A stretch of 43,662 nucleotides of DNA from Spirochaetaceae bacterium (GCA_017623685.1 JAGAOP010000059.1:1-43662); one strand, 5' to 3'. Shown: positions 15,602 to 25,612, numbered from the stretch's first letter. Notes: a model not told the origin generated them from the sequence alone. Program-made: numbers and translations.

Positions 15602-17362
15602 TTAATTCGTTTTGTATTGAATTAAATACTCAAAACAACCTTTGTACTTTTCAGGTTCTTCACTTTTTACATCAAAATCAAAGGTTTCAAACTCACTAAG
15701 GGCAAAGGCTAATCTTGTACTATGTAGCATTTTGTTTTCTTCTAAAAGAATACGATGTTTTTCTTTGTTGTAATGATGAATATACCAGTTTGGGAAATTA
15801 CCTTTTTTTCCTGTTAATACAAAGTCATATTTTAACAAATTATATAAAACTAAAAAATAATCATCCTGAAACTTTTCTAAAAGTTCTTCATTGTGGCTAT
15901 TTTCTGGAACTACAAAGCCTTTTTCGATAAAATCATTTAATAACTGAAACCAATATAATTCTTTTCTTGCAGCTTGAAAACTATTTTTCGACTTTGCAAA
16001 AATGCAAAGGTTGTAAAAAAATGTCCATGGGGAAACTTTTCTAAAAATAAATTTCATTGTGTTTGAAAAAATATTTTTATTCCAAAAAGCATCAACTAAA
16101 ACCTCTATTTCTTTTAAAAAGCTGATTTCTTGAAATGTAAGGTATGGAGTAGAAAAAACTTCGTACACAGGATTTTCTTGATACTTCCAGCCATTTTCTG
16201 TAGCATACTTTTCCATTTGTGTGCCACTTAAAACTTTTAAAAAACCTAGTTGTAAGGCATCAGGTTTTAGTTCCATTACAAAGTCAAAACTTTTTCCAAA
16301 AGAATCTAAATCTTCAAAGGGCAACCCTGCAATTAAATCTAAATGCTGATGGATAGTTCTTGGAATTTGTTTTATATTTTCTGCTAGGATTTCAATATTT
16401 GTTGAACGATTAATTGCCTTTAAGGCTTTTTTATTTGCAGTTTGAACACCTATTTCAAACTGCATTATTCCATAGGGAACAGTTTGTAAAAATTCCAAAG
16501 CTTCTTTTGAAAGATATTCAGCTTCAATTTCAAAATGAAACATGGTCTTTTGATTATGATTTTTTAAAATATATTGCCAAATTTTTATATATCGCTCAGG
16601 ATTTAAATTATATGTTCTATCAACAAATTTTACCAACTTTACATTTGCTTTTAGAAAATAATCTAATTCCGTAAAAACCTTTTCTATAGATTTAAATCTT
16701 ACTTGTTTATCCACACTAGATAAACAATATGAGCAACTATATGGGCAACCTCTACTTGACTCATAGTAGTAAATTTTATTATCTGCATCATAGTTATTTG
16801 ATAAAAGTTCTGGATAAGAAAAAGGGATTGAATCTAAGTCTTTTATTAATGGATTTAATCCAGTAAAGATTATTTCGTTGTTTTTTTTATAGTAGATTCC
16901 AGAAACATATTGTTTATCTTGTAAAAAATAGTTTTGCAAAGGATTATTTTTTTTATATAAGTTCATGTCTTTTAACAGTTCGTAAGTGTTTTTTTCACCT
17001 TCTCCGAACATAATAAAATCCAAAGAACTTAGATTGTTAAAATATTTTTTCCATCCATAACTAAATTCCGGCCCTCCAGCTCCAATTAACACAGAAGGTA
17101 GTATTTTTTTTATTTCAGAAATAATTTTTTCTATAAGTGGGCCATTCCAAATATATGTTGAAAAAAGAAGTACATCTGGTGAATCACAAAATATAGATTT
17201 AAATATTTCCATTATAGGTTGATTAATTGTAAATTCAATAAAATCAATAAAAAAATCCTGATTTTCTTTTTTTGCAAAAAATTCAACATAATTTTTAATG
17301 GATCGAATTGCTAAACAAGTATGCACATAACTTGAATTTATACCGACTAATAAAACCTTCAT
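15602..17362 (-). CDS. B12-binding radical SAM protein (DUF4080-type)
   Basis: 586 aa. The N-terminal ~140 residues resemble a cobalamin-binding Rossmann domain (KVLLVGINSSYVHTCLAIRS, later LIGAGGPEF). The radical SAM core has the Fe-S motif CPYSCSYC (in SRGCPYSCSYCLSS), and barrel strands continue through FEIGVQTANKKALKAI and DLIAGLPFEDLDSF. The C-terminal ~150 residues match the DUF4080 type. Members may methylate or rearrange unknown substrates, so the reaction is not predictable. A short AGG ribosome site precedes the ATG, with TATAAT almost adjacent. The gene stands alone, 98 bp upstream of the EAL gene. Confidence 0.88.
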   Translation of the reverse strand: MKVLLVGINSSYVHTCLAIRSIKNYVEFFAKKENQDFFIDFIEFTINQPIMEIFKSIFCDSPDVLLFSTYIWNGPLIEKIISEIKKILPSVLIGAGGPEFSYGWKKYFNNLSSLDFIMFGEGEKNTYELLKDMNLYKKNNPLQNYFLQDKQYVSGIYYKKNNEIIFTGLNPLIKDLDSIPFSYPELLSNNYDADNKIYYYESSRGCPYSCSYCLSSVDKQVRFKSIEKVFTELDYFLKANVKLVKFVDRTYNLNPERYIKIWQYILKNHNQKTMFHFEIEAEYLSKEALEFLQTVPYGIMQFEIGVQTANKKALKAINRSTNIEILAENIKQIPRTIHQHLDLIAGLPFEDLDSFGKSFDFVMELKPDALQLGFLKVLSGTQMEKYATENGWKYQENPVYEVFSTPYLTFQEISFLKEIEVLVDAFWNKNIFSNTMKFIFRKVSPWTFFYNLCIFAKSKNSFQAARKELYWFQLLNDFIEKGFVVPENSHNEELLEKFQDDYFLVLYNLLKYDFVLTGKKGNFPNWYIHHYNKEKHRILLEENKMLHSTRLAFALSEFETFDFDVKSEEPEKYKGCFEYLIQYKTN

Positions 17363-17594
17363 AATAAAACCTATATAATTATATCATTTTTATGAAAAAA
17401 ACCAAAGTAATAAAAATTAGTAAAAAATCAGAATGATAAAAAAATCATTTGTGGACAAAATAAAAAAAAACGCATAAAATGTACATATTCAATTTGATTA
17501 TAACTTTGCAAAAACTGTTTATTATCGAACTTAAAAATCTATAAAAGGAAGGTTAAACTGAAAAATAATAACATATTTTAGCAGTATTTTTTTT

Positions 17595-18725
17595 ATGAAG
17601 CGAAAAATTATTTTTTTTTCTTTAGTAATAATTATCATAGGAAGTTTTTTTATATACACAATTTTTTCTAATAAAACAGATTTTGTGTCCTATAGTTTTT
17701 TCGCAGAACAAATGAAAGCTAATTCTATTGAAACTTCAATAATTTCTGAAGAAACTATAAAATTCACACTAAAAGATGGCAACCAATATCTTTGCCAAAA
17801 TCCCAAAAGCCCAGATCTTGCAGAAAGATTACTTTTATCTGGAACAGCAATAAGTTTTGAAAAAAGCGTTGAAGAAAAACTAGTTTTTATTCTAGATATT
17901 CTTTTTTATATTATTTTTGCTGTAGCAATTATTTTTATATACAAACGATTTATTTCTCCTAGCAGTTTCAAAGTAGCAAAAAAAACTCAAGCTTATTTTT
18001 CAGATATTGTGGGAATGGAAGATGTAAAAAAAGCAGCGCTACAAGTAGTTGATATGCTTAAAAAACCAAATTTTTACCAAAGAAAAGGAATTCGTATTCC
18101 CAAAGGAATTTTGCTAGAAGGTGATCCTGGAAACGGTAAAACACTTTTTGCACGAGCTTTAGCAAATGAAGCTGGAATAAAATTTATTCCTACAAAGGCT
18201 ACAGATTTTGAAAGCATGTTTATGGCTATAGGACCCATGAAAGTAAAAATGTTATTCCGTAAAGCTAGAAAAAATGCTCCTTGTATTGTTTTTATCGATG
18301 AATTTGACGGAATTGGAACAAAGCGAAATTATTCTGGAAATGCTATTGAAACAGAAAATACAAGAATTGTAACAGCTCTTTTAAATGAATTAGATGGATT
18401 TCAAGTTAATAGTGGAGTGTTAGTAGTAGCCGCAACAAATAGCATAAAAGCCTTGGACGAAGCCCTTGTTCGCCCTGGACGATTTGATTCTAAGTTTTAT
18501 GTTCCTTACCCAGATAAAAATGCTCGCTTAGCTTTAATCGAAAAATACACTGGAAACAAACAACTTGATTCTATGGTAAGCAAAGATAAATTAGCAGAAA
18601 AATTAAAAGGTGCTTCTTGCGCATATATTGAATCCTTACTGAATAATGCCGCTTTACTTGCTCAATCACAGGGGCAGGATTCAATCCAAGAAATACATAT
18701 TGCACAAGCTGCAAAAGAAATGTAG
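17595..18725 (+). CDS. FtsH-like membrane AAA ATPase lacking the protease domain
   Basis: 376 aa. It has the FtsH plan up to the ATPase: TM helix 1 (about 5-23), an extracytoplasmic domain of ~70 residues, TM helix 2 (about 96-118), then the AAA module. The module has Walker A GDPGNGKT (176-183), pore loop MFMAIG (208-213, aromatic Phe209 kept), Walker B FIDEFD (234-238) and the second region of homology with Arg fingers in LVRPGRFD (291-298). It stops after the lid. The M41 HExxH zinc-protease domain is absent, and nothing resembling it follows in any frame before murE, which converges 4 bp away. It could be a membrane unfoldase, or regulate another FtsH by mixed assembly. Start: no strong ribosome-binding site is seen. 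Confidence 0.88.
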   Translation: MKRKIIFFSLVIIIIGSFFIYTIFSNKTDFVSYSFFAEQMKANSIETSIISEETIKFTLKDGNQYLCQNPKSPDLAERLLLSGTAISFEKSVEEKLVFILDILFYIIFAVAIIFIYKRFISPSSFKVAKKTQAYFSDIVGMEDVKKAALQVVDMLKKPNFYQRKGIRIPKGILLEGDPGNGKTLFARALANEAGIKFIPTKATDFESMFMAIGPMKVKMLFRKARKNAPCIVFIDEFDGIGTKRNYSGNAIETENTRIVTALLNELDGFQVNSGVLVVAATNSIKALDEALVRPGRFDSKFYVPYPDKNARLALIEKYTGNKQLDSMVSKDKLAEKLKGASCAYIESLLNNAALLAQSQGQDSIQEIHIAQAAKEM

Positions 18726-18729
18726 CAAT

Positions 18730-20355
18730 TTACATACTGTCAAGCAACTCTTTTGCAGTAGAAATTTCGTCGTAGGGCATAACATAATCCTTATAAATTA
18801 TAGAATTTTCGTGAGCTTTACCTAAAAGCAATACAATATCTCCTGGTTGTGCAAGATGAAATGCTTGTAGAATAGCTTTTTTTCTATCAGGAATTATATA
18901 TAATCCATTACTTTCGTTTTTGCCCTCTTGTCTAGCACCTTTCGCTATCATTTCCAACAATTCTACAGGATCTTCTCCACGAGGATCTTCGTCGGCTAAT
19001 ATTACTGTATCACACCAAATAGCTGCAATTCTTCCCTGAATAGGTCGTTTTTTTGTATCTCGTTCGCCTCCTGAACCGAATACAACTATAATTTTCCCCT
19101 TTGCCCTTTTTCTAAGGGGAGGAAAAATTGTTTCAAAAGAAGATGGTGTGTGGGCATAATCTACAATAACTTCAAAGGGTTGCCCACAATCCACTTGTGT
19201 CATTCGCCCTTTTATTGGTTCAAGTGCAGTTGTATATTTTGCAACTTCTTTTTTTGGAATACCTGTAATTTCGCTTACAGTGATTATGGCTGCCATAACA
19301 TTATAAGCATTGAAAGCACCTGGCAAATAAGCATTCACCGAAAATTTGCTTTCCTCTAAGTTTTTTTCATGCATAAAAAAGGAAATACCTTTTTCTGTAG
19401 CATTTAAATCGTGACATTCAAACTGTGTTACTTTAGCAGGCAAAACACAGTTTGATTGAATTTCACTGTGACCAGCCTTACCAAAAGTGGAAAAACTAAA
19501 AACCTTAGATTTTGTGGCATTTGCAAAATATTCCGCCGATGGATCTTCTGCATTAATAACACCAAAAGGAGTAAAAATATGTTCCTTACCATTAACAATT
19601 TTTTTGTGACTTATTTTATCTAGGCTACGAAAAAGGTTCGCTTTGTCGCTTTTATATTGTTCCACTGTACCATGGAATTCCAAATGTTCGTGAGTTACAT
19701 TCATCCAGAGGGCTGCATCAAATTTCACATTACCCAAGCGATTGGTCTTTGTGGATAATCCATGGGAAGAAGATTCTACAACTGCAAACTGGCAACCATT
19801 TTGTAGCATTTCATAAAGTTGTCGCTGAATAATGGGAGCTTCTGGAGTTGTTTGATGTTCAGGATTAGCAATAGCCTTTTCTCCAACAGAGTATTGTACA
19901 GTTGAAATAAAACCTGCTTTTTTTCCACAAAGTCTCAATAACTGCCACACAAAAGCAACTGTAGAACTTTTTCCTTCCGTACCTGTTACTCCAATTATTC
20001 CCATTTTACTTGAAGGGTCATCATAAAAAACAGCTGCTATAGGGGACATAGCAAACCTTGAATTTTCAACTTTTACAAAAGCAACTTCTGTTCCATCTTG
20101 AACCTTTCTTTCAGAGATTGCTTTTTTAGCTTCCTCTGGAAGTTCATCTTGGAAAACAATAGCGGAAGCACCTTTGGATATAGCCATGGAAATAAATTCA
20201 TTTCCATGAACATGAGTTCCCGGCAAAGCAAAAAATAGACTATTTTTTTTAACTTCCCTTGAATCAAAACAAAGATTTGTAATGTCTGGGTCTATGTTAT
20301 CGCTAAGAAATTCATGGGCAATAGCCGCTCGTAGCACTGAAAGTTTTTTCTGCAT
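18730..20355 (-). CDS. murE: UDP-MurNAc-tripeptide synthetase MurE
   Basis: Cytosolic ATP-dependent ligase that adds the third amino acid of the peptidoglycan stem. 541 aa. The N-terminal uridine-binding region (CFDSREVKKNSLFFALPG) is followed by the ATP loop VTGTEGKSSTVAF, a variant of the usual GTNGKTT. The carbamylated-Lys region, NVTHEHLEFHG, VDYAHTPSSFE and VVFGSGGERDTKKRP follow. The specificity loop reads DEDPRGED; DxPR normally marks diaminopimelate enzymes. Treponemes are known for ornithine in peptidoglycan, so the amino acid added cannot be settled from sequence. It is last in the minus-strand block after CotH (76 bp gap) and converges with the FtsH-like gene, with no terminator between them. 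Confidence 0.94.
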   Translation of the reverse strand: MQKKLSVLRAAIAHEFLSDNIDPDITNLCFDSREVKKNSLFFALPGTHVHGNEFISMAISKGASAIVFQDELPEEAKKAISERKVQDGTEVAFVKVENSRFAMSPIAAVFYDDPSSKMGIIGVTGTEGKSSTVAFVWQLLRLCGKKAGFISTVQYSVGEKAIANPEHQTTPEAPIIQRQLYEMLQNGCQFAVVESSSHGLSTKTNRLGNVKFDAALWMNVTHEHLEFHGTVEQYKSDKANLFRSLDKISHKKIVNGKEHIFTPFGVINAEDPSAEYFANATKSKVFSFSTFGKAGHSEIQSNCVLPAKVTQFECHDLNATEKGISFFMHEKNLEESKFSVNAYLPGAFNAYNVMAAIITVSEITGIPKKEVAKYTTALEPIKGRMTQVDCGQPFEVIVDYAHTPSSFETIFPPLRKRAKGKIIVVFGSGGERDTKKRPIQGRIAAIWCDTVILADEDPRGEDPVELLEMIAKGARQEGKNESNGLYIIPDRKKAILQAFHLAQPGDIVLLLGKAHENSIIYKDYVMPYDEISTAKELLDSM

Positions 20356-20431
20356 AAATGTATTTTATCGGTTTCCCTTATTTTTGTATATAGAAAAAAC
20401 AAGGAGAGCAAGATTTTTCTGTAGCAACTAT

Positions 20432-21982
20432 TTAATCATGGGAAGAATATATACCAATGGCTTTTGTTTTTGCTTCAAAGAAATTAGTTGTTTCATCCCC
20501 TTCTAATAGTTTGTAAAAAGGTGTTTGTCCCCAAGAAGCAGGTTCATCAATGAAATATTTTGATGTATCACGGCTATCAGAAAGTTTAGAACCTAAAATA
20601 TAGGGTTTAATCATTTTTTGCCACCGATTAATTCTTTCTTTGCTATTTGTAACATAAAAATGACTTTCTGGTCCGGATAATTCTACAAGATAAGATTTAT
20701 ATATTTCTACAAATTCAGGAACTGAAAATATTTTTTGCATCAAAGGTCTAGAACCTTTTTCTAAATCCCCCCAATTTAATGGATTTTGAGTTCCACCGTC
20801 TATTCCTAAACTACTTACGCCTAAAATATTGTCATAATCATAGGGAATGAAATACATTTTTCCATTTGTATCAAAATACAAATAGTAATTATTTTTATTT
20901 CCCCAATAATCGTCCCACATTCCCAAAATTACATTCACTGCATAGGTTTTAAGGAATAAGTCAACATCCATATTTTTCAGGAACCAAGATTTAACTTCAT
21001 CTGGATTTGATTCATCCAAGTTATTTAATTCATCTATCCAGTCAGTGAATTTTTCCCTTACTTCTGAAAAATTATCTTTGTTAGTTTTTAAATCGTAATC
21101 TACTCGCTTACTTTTTGATTCATTTAAATAAATTTCTTCAATTCCCATAACACCTTTGCCAGGAACCAAAGCTGCACCATCTCTGGTTTGCCAAGTACAT
21201 TTCCAAAGATCGCCTTTGTTATTACTGAATAATCCTCCGGAACAATTATCCTGATTAACAGACAAATCTTCGCTTCTTTCTTTTAAAAACTGCTTATTTA
21301 TTTCTTCTATCATGGCATAAATACCAAAGTTTACAGTTTCCACTGCATTTTTTTCTGCTGATGAATCGTCAACAATATTTACAAGTAATCGGGTATAACA
21401 AGCTCTAGGTGAGGTCCAAATTCCATTTCTTCTAAAAAGATTGTAACCGTATATTTCACGGACATAGGTGGGGTCATCTTTAAATCGTTTTAAAATTACC
21501 CCATTCATGCAACCTGCTAGTTTGCAATCTTCATCTTGTCCACGCCATTCTTCATAATCAACCTTAAAATGAACTGGAACATAATCATCATTTCCTGAAC
21601 CAAAATCTATTTGTGGCCGACGACGACTAGTGTTTCCTCTTAATCTAATTCCAACAGAATCTATGTTCCAAGTATAATCCCCTTTTGTGTATTCATAATT
21701 TCCGATGATATATGATTCATTTCTGGAATTTTGGTCGTAATAGTCCAGCAAAATATTCCATTCACTACGAGTAATTGTTAGGGTGGTTACACCTAAAGTT
21801 TCAGGGTTAAAAATATAGTCTAAATTAGCTGACCGATTATCACCACCCCCTGGAAATGGGGCTACATCACCTGTTACTTTATACTTCGGATTACGAATAA
21901 CTTCTCCTGTAAAATTATTTTTTGTTGTATTACAAGAAAAAATTAGTAACCCTAGAAAAATATAAAGAACAATTTTTTTCAT
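20432..21982 (-). CDS. CotH-kinase-family lipoprotein
   Basis: 516 aa. The signal LYIFLGLLIFSCNTT has a lipobox ending at Cys, so the protein is likely anchored in the cell envelope. CotH features: TLTITRSEWN near the start, VGIRLRGNTSRRRP, VILKRFKDDPTYVREIYGYN, NFGIYAMIEEINKQFLKER, and DLFLKTYAVNVILGMWDDYW with KMYFIPYDYDNILG, which carries the metal-binding Asp. CotH proteins are atypical secreted kinases; Bacillus CotH phosphorylates spore-coat proteins. The substrate here is unknown. GGGGG lies before the ATG. It lies 14 bp after the PII-like gene and before murE, suggesting co-transcription with the efflux genes. Confidence 0.9.
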   Translation of the reverse strand: MKKIVLYIFLGLLIFSCNTTKNNFTGEVIRNPKYKVTGDVAPFPGGGDNRSANLDYIFNPETLGVTTLTITRSEWNILLDYYDQNSRNESYIIGNYEYTKGDYTWNIDSVGIRLRGNTSRRRPQIDFGSGNDDYVPVHFKVDYEEWRGQDEDCKLAGCMNGVILKRFKDDPTYVREIYGYNLFRRNGIWTSPRACYTRLLVNIVDDSSAEKNAVETVNFGIYAMIEEINKQFLKERSEDLSVNQDNCSGGLFSNNKGDLWKCTWQTRDGAALVPGKGVMGIEEIYLNESKSKRVDYDLKTNKDNFSEVREKFTDWIDELNNLDESNPDEVKSWFLKNMDVDLFLKTYAVNVILGMWDDYWGNKNNYYLYFDTNGKMYFIPYDYDNILGVSSLGIDGGTQNPLNWGDLEKGSRPLMQKIFSVPEFVEIYKSYLVELSGPESHFYVTNSKERINRWQKMIKPYILGSKLSDSRDTSKYFIDEPASWGQTPFYKLLEGDETTNFFEAKTKAIGIYSSHD

Positions 21983-21996
21983 ATAGCCCCCTAAAA

Positions 21997-22305
21997 CTAT
22001 AAAACTTTAGCTTCGCTTAAAAAACAAGCCACCCCTTCACCTGGATATTCTTTTCTTAAAGAATTAATAATTTCTTTTATTGGTCCAATTTGTTCTTGGG
22101 TGCAATACACAACATACATTGAATTTAACTGTGGCCAAATACTATCTCCCATTTTTGGAGTAGAAAAACCTTGGCCCATTACATGATCTAATTTTGTAAA
22201 CATATGACCTGTATCACAGCTTAAAAAAGCGGATATAAAATCATCTTCGATGGATTGACTTAAAATTATTTCAAGCCGCAAAAGTGAATCCTGTTCTTTA
22301 ATCAT
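21997..22305 (-). CDS. PII-like small protein coupled to the RND pump
   Basis: 102 aa from the ATG at 22305. GGAGG lies 6 bases before it, whereas an ATG six codons earlier has none. The pattern beta-alpha-beta-beta-alpha-beta, with a T-loop-like stretch in the middle (HVMGQGFSTPKMGDSIWP), resembles the PII/CutA superfamily. The first strand is LLRLEIILS and the second helix is GPIKEIINSLRKEYPG. I cannot name a family. The ATG overlaps the end of the RND gene by 8 bp, so its translation is coupled to the pump. A role in sensing or modulating the transporter is inferred from position only. Confidence 0.72.
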   Translation of the reverse strand: MIKEQDSLLRLEIILSQSIEDDFISAFLSCDTGHMFTKLDHVMGQGFSTPKMGDSIWPQLNSMYVVYCTQEQIGPIKEIINSLRKEYPGEGVACFLSEAKVL

Positions 22306-25300
22306 CGATATCCTCCATGCCATAAGAATTCATTCCATTTTCTTGATTATTTGTTTCCTTTGAAACATCAAGATTTTCAGAGGGTTTTTTTTCAATGGAA
22401 GATAAAGATTTTTTAGCTTTCAATTCTTTTTTTTCAGCTCTTTTTTGCTTTCGCAAAGCCTTTTTTTCAGCCTTTTTCTGTCTAAAGCGATTGAAAATAT
22501 AATACAATACTGGCATCAAAAATAATGTCATCATTGTACTAAAGGTCAAACCACCTAAAACCGTTTGTCCAATAGGCTGGGTCATTTCTGAACCTTCCCC
22601 AGAAGAAAAAGCCATTGGAAGCAATCCCAGTACTGTAGTTAAAGTTGTCATAAGAATTGGTCGCAAACGATTTTTTGCCGCTTGGACACAAGCTTCTTCA
22701 AGATTGAAACCTCGTTTTCTAAGCAAATTAGTATAGTCAACCAAAACAATACCATTATTTACAACAATACCAACTAAAACAAGGACACCAACGGCTGTAA
22801 TAATGTTCAAAGGAGACCCCATTAATAAATAAATCGCAACAATACCAATTACAGAAAGAGGAATTGTAAAAATAACGATAAATGGGTCAAGAAAACTTTC
22901 AAATTGGCTAGCCATTACTGCAAAAACTAAAATAATTGCCATAATAATAATTACTGCAAACTGACCTAGTGCCTCATTTAAGCTTTCAGAACTTCCGCCA
23001 TAGGAAATACGAACGTCATCACCTAAAACAACATTTTCACGAATAATATCTTCTACTCTATTTTGAACAACATCACTTGATTCTCGCCAGTCTAGCTTTT
23101 TTGCTGTTACATGAAGAGTTCTCATTTGATCTTCTCGAATAATAGTAACAGGAGAGTTGCCTTCATGATAGGTAGCAAAACTAGATAATGGAATACGCTG
23201 CCCCATGGAATTTGTAACAAAAATTTGTTCCAAGTCCAACAGTCGTGAACGATCTTCAGAATCTAACTGAACAATAATATCTGTTTCATTTCCATCATTT
23301 CTAAAACGGCTAGCTGTAGTTCCGTTGACATTTGCCTTAATTTCGTTGCTAACAGAATAAATATTTAAGCCTAAATCCTGTAACCTGTTTCGATCAATTA
23401 CAACATTTACTTGGGGCAACCCATCTTCCATGCTACTAGTTATTTCTGTTATCAAGTCTGAACCATTCTTGGACAAAGCAGACATGATATCTTCCGCTGC
23501 CTTTGTCAACTGTTCCATACTATTACTTTTAATAATTATATCAACATCACTTCCAGTTAGGCTTGCCATACTGCTTCCACCAAAGGAAAAAACTGCACTG
23601 GGGAACATACTAAAAAGTGGACGTATTTTTTGCTTAGCTGTTTCGTCACTGTCCCAACCTTGTTGCCGTTCATTTAATGGATAAAGAGTAATACTTAAAG
23701 TTGCTGTATTTGTTGTTGCACCACCAAGCCCCATCATGGCACTACCACCTACAGAAACTGTAGTTGATTTTACGCCTTTTAATTTCTCTAAAGCTAAAGT
23801 TTCAAGTTGGCGAATTATTTGGTCTGTGACTTCAAGGCGTGTACCCTTTGGCATTTCCAAACTTACCGAAACTGTTGTAGCTGCTTGTTCCGGCATAAAG
23901 ATAAAACCTATTACAGGTATCATAGCTATACTTGCTATTAGCAAAACTAAAATTACAGTAATTAATAATGTCTTATGATGAAGGAACCAACGTACGCATT
24001 TTGCATAACCGTTATCTAATTTGTCAAACATTCTGGTGGCAAAATTATTTAATGTACCCCAAAAACCTGATTGTGAACGATGAACAATATCTTCTATCTT
24101 TAAATATTTTGAGGCTAAAACAGGAACCAGTACAATCGCTACAAGCAAACTACACATCAATGAAAATACAACAGTAAAGGTCAAGCCAGAAAAAATCTGC
24201 CCTACCATACCCAATTCATTGCTGTACATAATCAAGGGCAAAAAAACACAAACTGTAGTTAATGTACTAGCTGTAATTGCCATAACCATTTCTTGAGAAC
24301 CAAGAACAGCTGCAACCGTAGGCTTTGCACCTTTTGCACGATAACTATAGATATTTTCCAAAATAACGATGGAGTTATCTACCAACATACCGACTCCAAG
24401 GGAAAGACCTGCTAAAGTCATCATGTTCAAAGAAAAGCCTGCAAACTTCATAACTCCAAGGGTAATTACCAAGGATATTGGAATTGTTAATCCAATGATA
24501 ATTGTACTTTTTATACTGCGTAAGAATATGAACAAAACAATTACTGCATACAAAGCACCTAAAATAACAGAACTTAAAATATTATTGATACTAAGCTCAA
24601 TTATATCAGTTGTATTCATTGCTTCTACTAACTGAACATCGGCAGGCAATAAAGGAATAATTGTTTCAACTTGTTTTCTAACCGCCTTTGCAGTTTGGAC
24701 AGAGTTTTTTCCACTTTGTTTTTGGATACTTAAAATAACACAAGGAACACCATCTACATATGCTAAACTTGAAACATCTTTGTAGCCTTCGTACACATCA
24801 GCAATATCACGAAGCAACACTTTATTTATTTGAGGAACTGCCATGGCACCATAGCCGCTACCACCAGATGATTTATATGCTATCACGGTATTTCTAATAT
24901 CATCTAAAGAGCTATATTCACCAGAAGTTGTAATAGTATAAGTTGTGTCATTTTCAGAAATACTTCCGCCGCTACCCTGAATATTTTGAGCTCCAATCAT
25001 CTGGGCAATTTGAGTAAGGGTTAATGAATATGCTTCCAGTCTGTCCCGAGGAATATCAACAATAATAGCTTTTTCACGACCACCACCTATGGAAACAGAA
25101 GCTACACCATCAATTTGCTCTAACCTTGGCTGAATAATATCCTCTGTGTACTGAAAAAGTTCTTCTGGAGTACGATTTCCTCTAACCACATATTGCATAA
25201 TTGGCATCATGGAAGGATCCATTTTAAAAATCAAAGGAGTACTTGCATCTTCTGGAAGATACCCCTTTACCAAATCCAATTTATCCCGCAACTCATTTGT

Positions 25301-25612
25301 GGCTTCGTCTAAATTTGTACCATAATTCAGTTCTAGCAGAATAAGGCTAGAACCCAGGGAAGACATGGTTTGCATTTGTTTTAACCCAGTAACACTGGAA
25401 ACCGCACTTTCTAATGTACGAGTAACAGAACGTTCAACTTCTTCTGGACCTGCATTTGTATAGGAAACTGAAATTGCAATATAGGGTAATTCCATATCAG
25501 GCAGCAAATCCAAAGGTAAATCAAAGGTGGAATAAATTCCTAATGCTGTCAAAATAATGAATAAAATCAAAACCGTTGTCGGTTTAGAAACCGCAAGTTT
25601 TGAAAGACTCAT
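22298..25612 (-). CDS. RND efflux transporter (AcrB-type permease)
   Basis: Inner-membrane pump subunit, 1104 aa. Twelve-TM RND architecture with two large periplasmic loops: N-terminal LAVSKPTTVLILFIILTALG, the porter motif SVSYTNAGPEEVERSVTR, TM4 LSLGVGMLVDNSIVILENIY with the proton-relay Asp, and the TM10 region VGIVVNNGIVLVDYTN. The Lys found in AcrB TM10 is Asn here, and AcrB's second TM4 Asp is Asn. The cytosolic C-terminus is a ~60-residue Lys/Glu-rich tail not present in AcrB. The reading frame overlaps both neighbours: 4 bp with the adaptor and 8 bp with the PII-like gene. Substrates are unknown. The complete set with TolC suggests drug or lipid export. Confidence 0.95.
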   Translation of the reverse strand: MSLSKLAVSKPTTVLILFIILTALGIYSTFDLPLDLLPDMELPYIAISVSYTNAGPEEVERSVTRTLESAVSSVTGLKQMQTMSSLGSSLILLELNYGTNLDEATNELRDKLDLVKGYLPEDASTPLIFKMDPSMMPIMQYVVRGNRTPEELFQYTEDIIQPRLEQIDGVASVSIGGGREKAIIVDIPRDRLEAYSLTLTQIAQMIGAQNIQGSGGSISENDTTYTITTSGEYSSLDDIRNTVIAYKSSGGSGYGAMAVPQINKVLLRDIADVYEGYKDVSSLAYVDGVPCVILSIQKQSGKNSVQTAKAVRKQVETIIPLLPADVQLVEAMNTTDIIELSINNILSSVILGALYAVIVLFIFLRSIKSTIIIGLTIPISLVITLGVMKFAGFSLNMMTLAGLSLGVGMLVDNSIVILENIYSYRAKGAKPTVAAVLGSQEMVMAITASTLTTVCVFLPLIMYSNELGMVGQIFSGLTFTVVFSLMCSLLVAIVLVPVLASKYLKIEDIVHRSQSGFWGTLNNFATRMFDKLDNGYAKCVRWFLHHKTLLITVILVLLIASIAMIPVIGFIFMPEQAATTVSVSLEMPKGTRLEVTDQIIRQLETLALEKLKGVKSTTVSVGGSAMMGLGGATTNTATLSITLYPLNERQQGWDSDETAKQKIRPLFSMFPSAVFSFGGSSMASLTGSDVDIIIKSNSMEQLTKAAEDIMSALSKNGSDLITEITSSMEDGLPQVNVVIDRNRLQDLGLNIYSVSNEIKANVNGTTASRFRNDGNETDIIVQLDSEDRSRLLDLEQIFVTNSMGQRIPLSSFATYHEGNSPVTIIREDQMRTLHVTAKKLDWRESSDVVQNRVEDIIRENVVLGDDVRISYGGSSESLNEALGQFAVIIIMAIILVFAVMASQFESFLDPFIVIFTIPLSVIGIVAIYLLMGSPLNIITAVGVLVLVGIVVNNGIVLVDYTNLLRKRGFNLEEACVQAAKNRLRPILMTTLTTVLGLLPMAFSSGEGSEMTQPIGQTVLGGLTFSTMMTLFLMPVLYYIFNRFRQKKAEKKALRKQKRAEKKELKAKKSLSSIEKKPSENLDVSKETNNQENGMNSYGMEDIDD

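Noticed and set aside
18726..18729. FtsH-like gene as a frameshifted full-length FtsH
   Set aside because: Only four bases separate its stop from the convergent murE end, and no M41 (HExxH) sequence is present in any frame downstream.
20360..20395. Possible sigma-28 promoter before murE (ACCGATAA on the minus strand)
   Set aside because: The -10-like word is good, but no TAAA lies 15 bases upstream (only TATA at 16). Sigma-28 control of murE is also unlikely.
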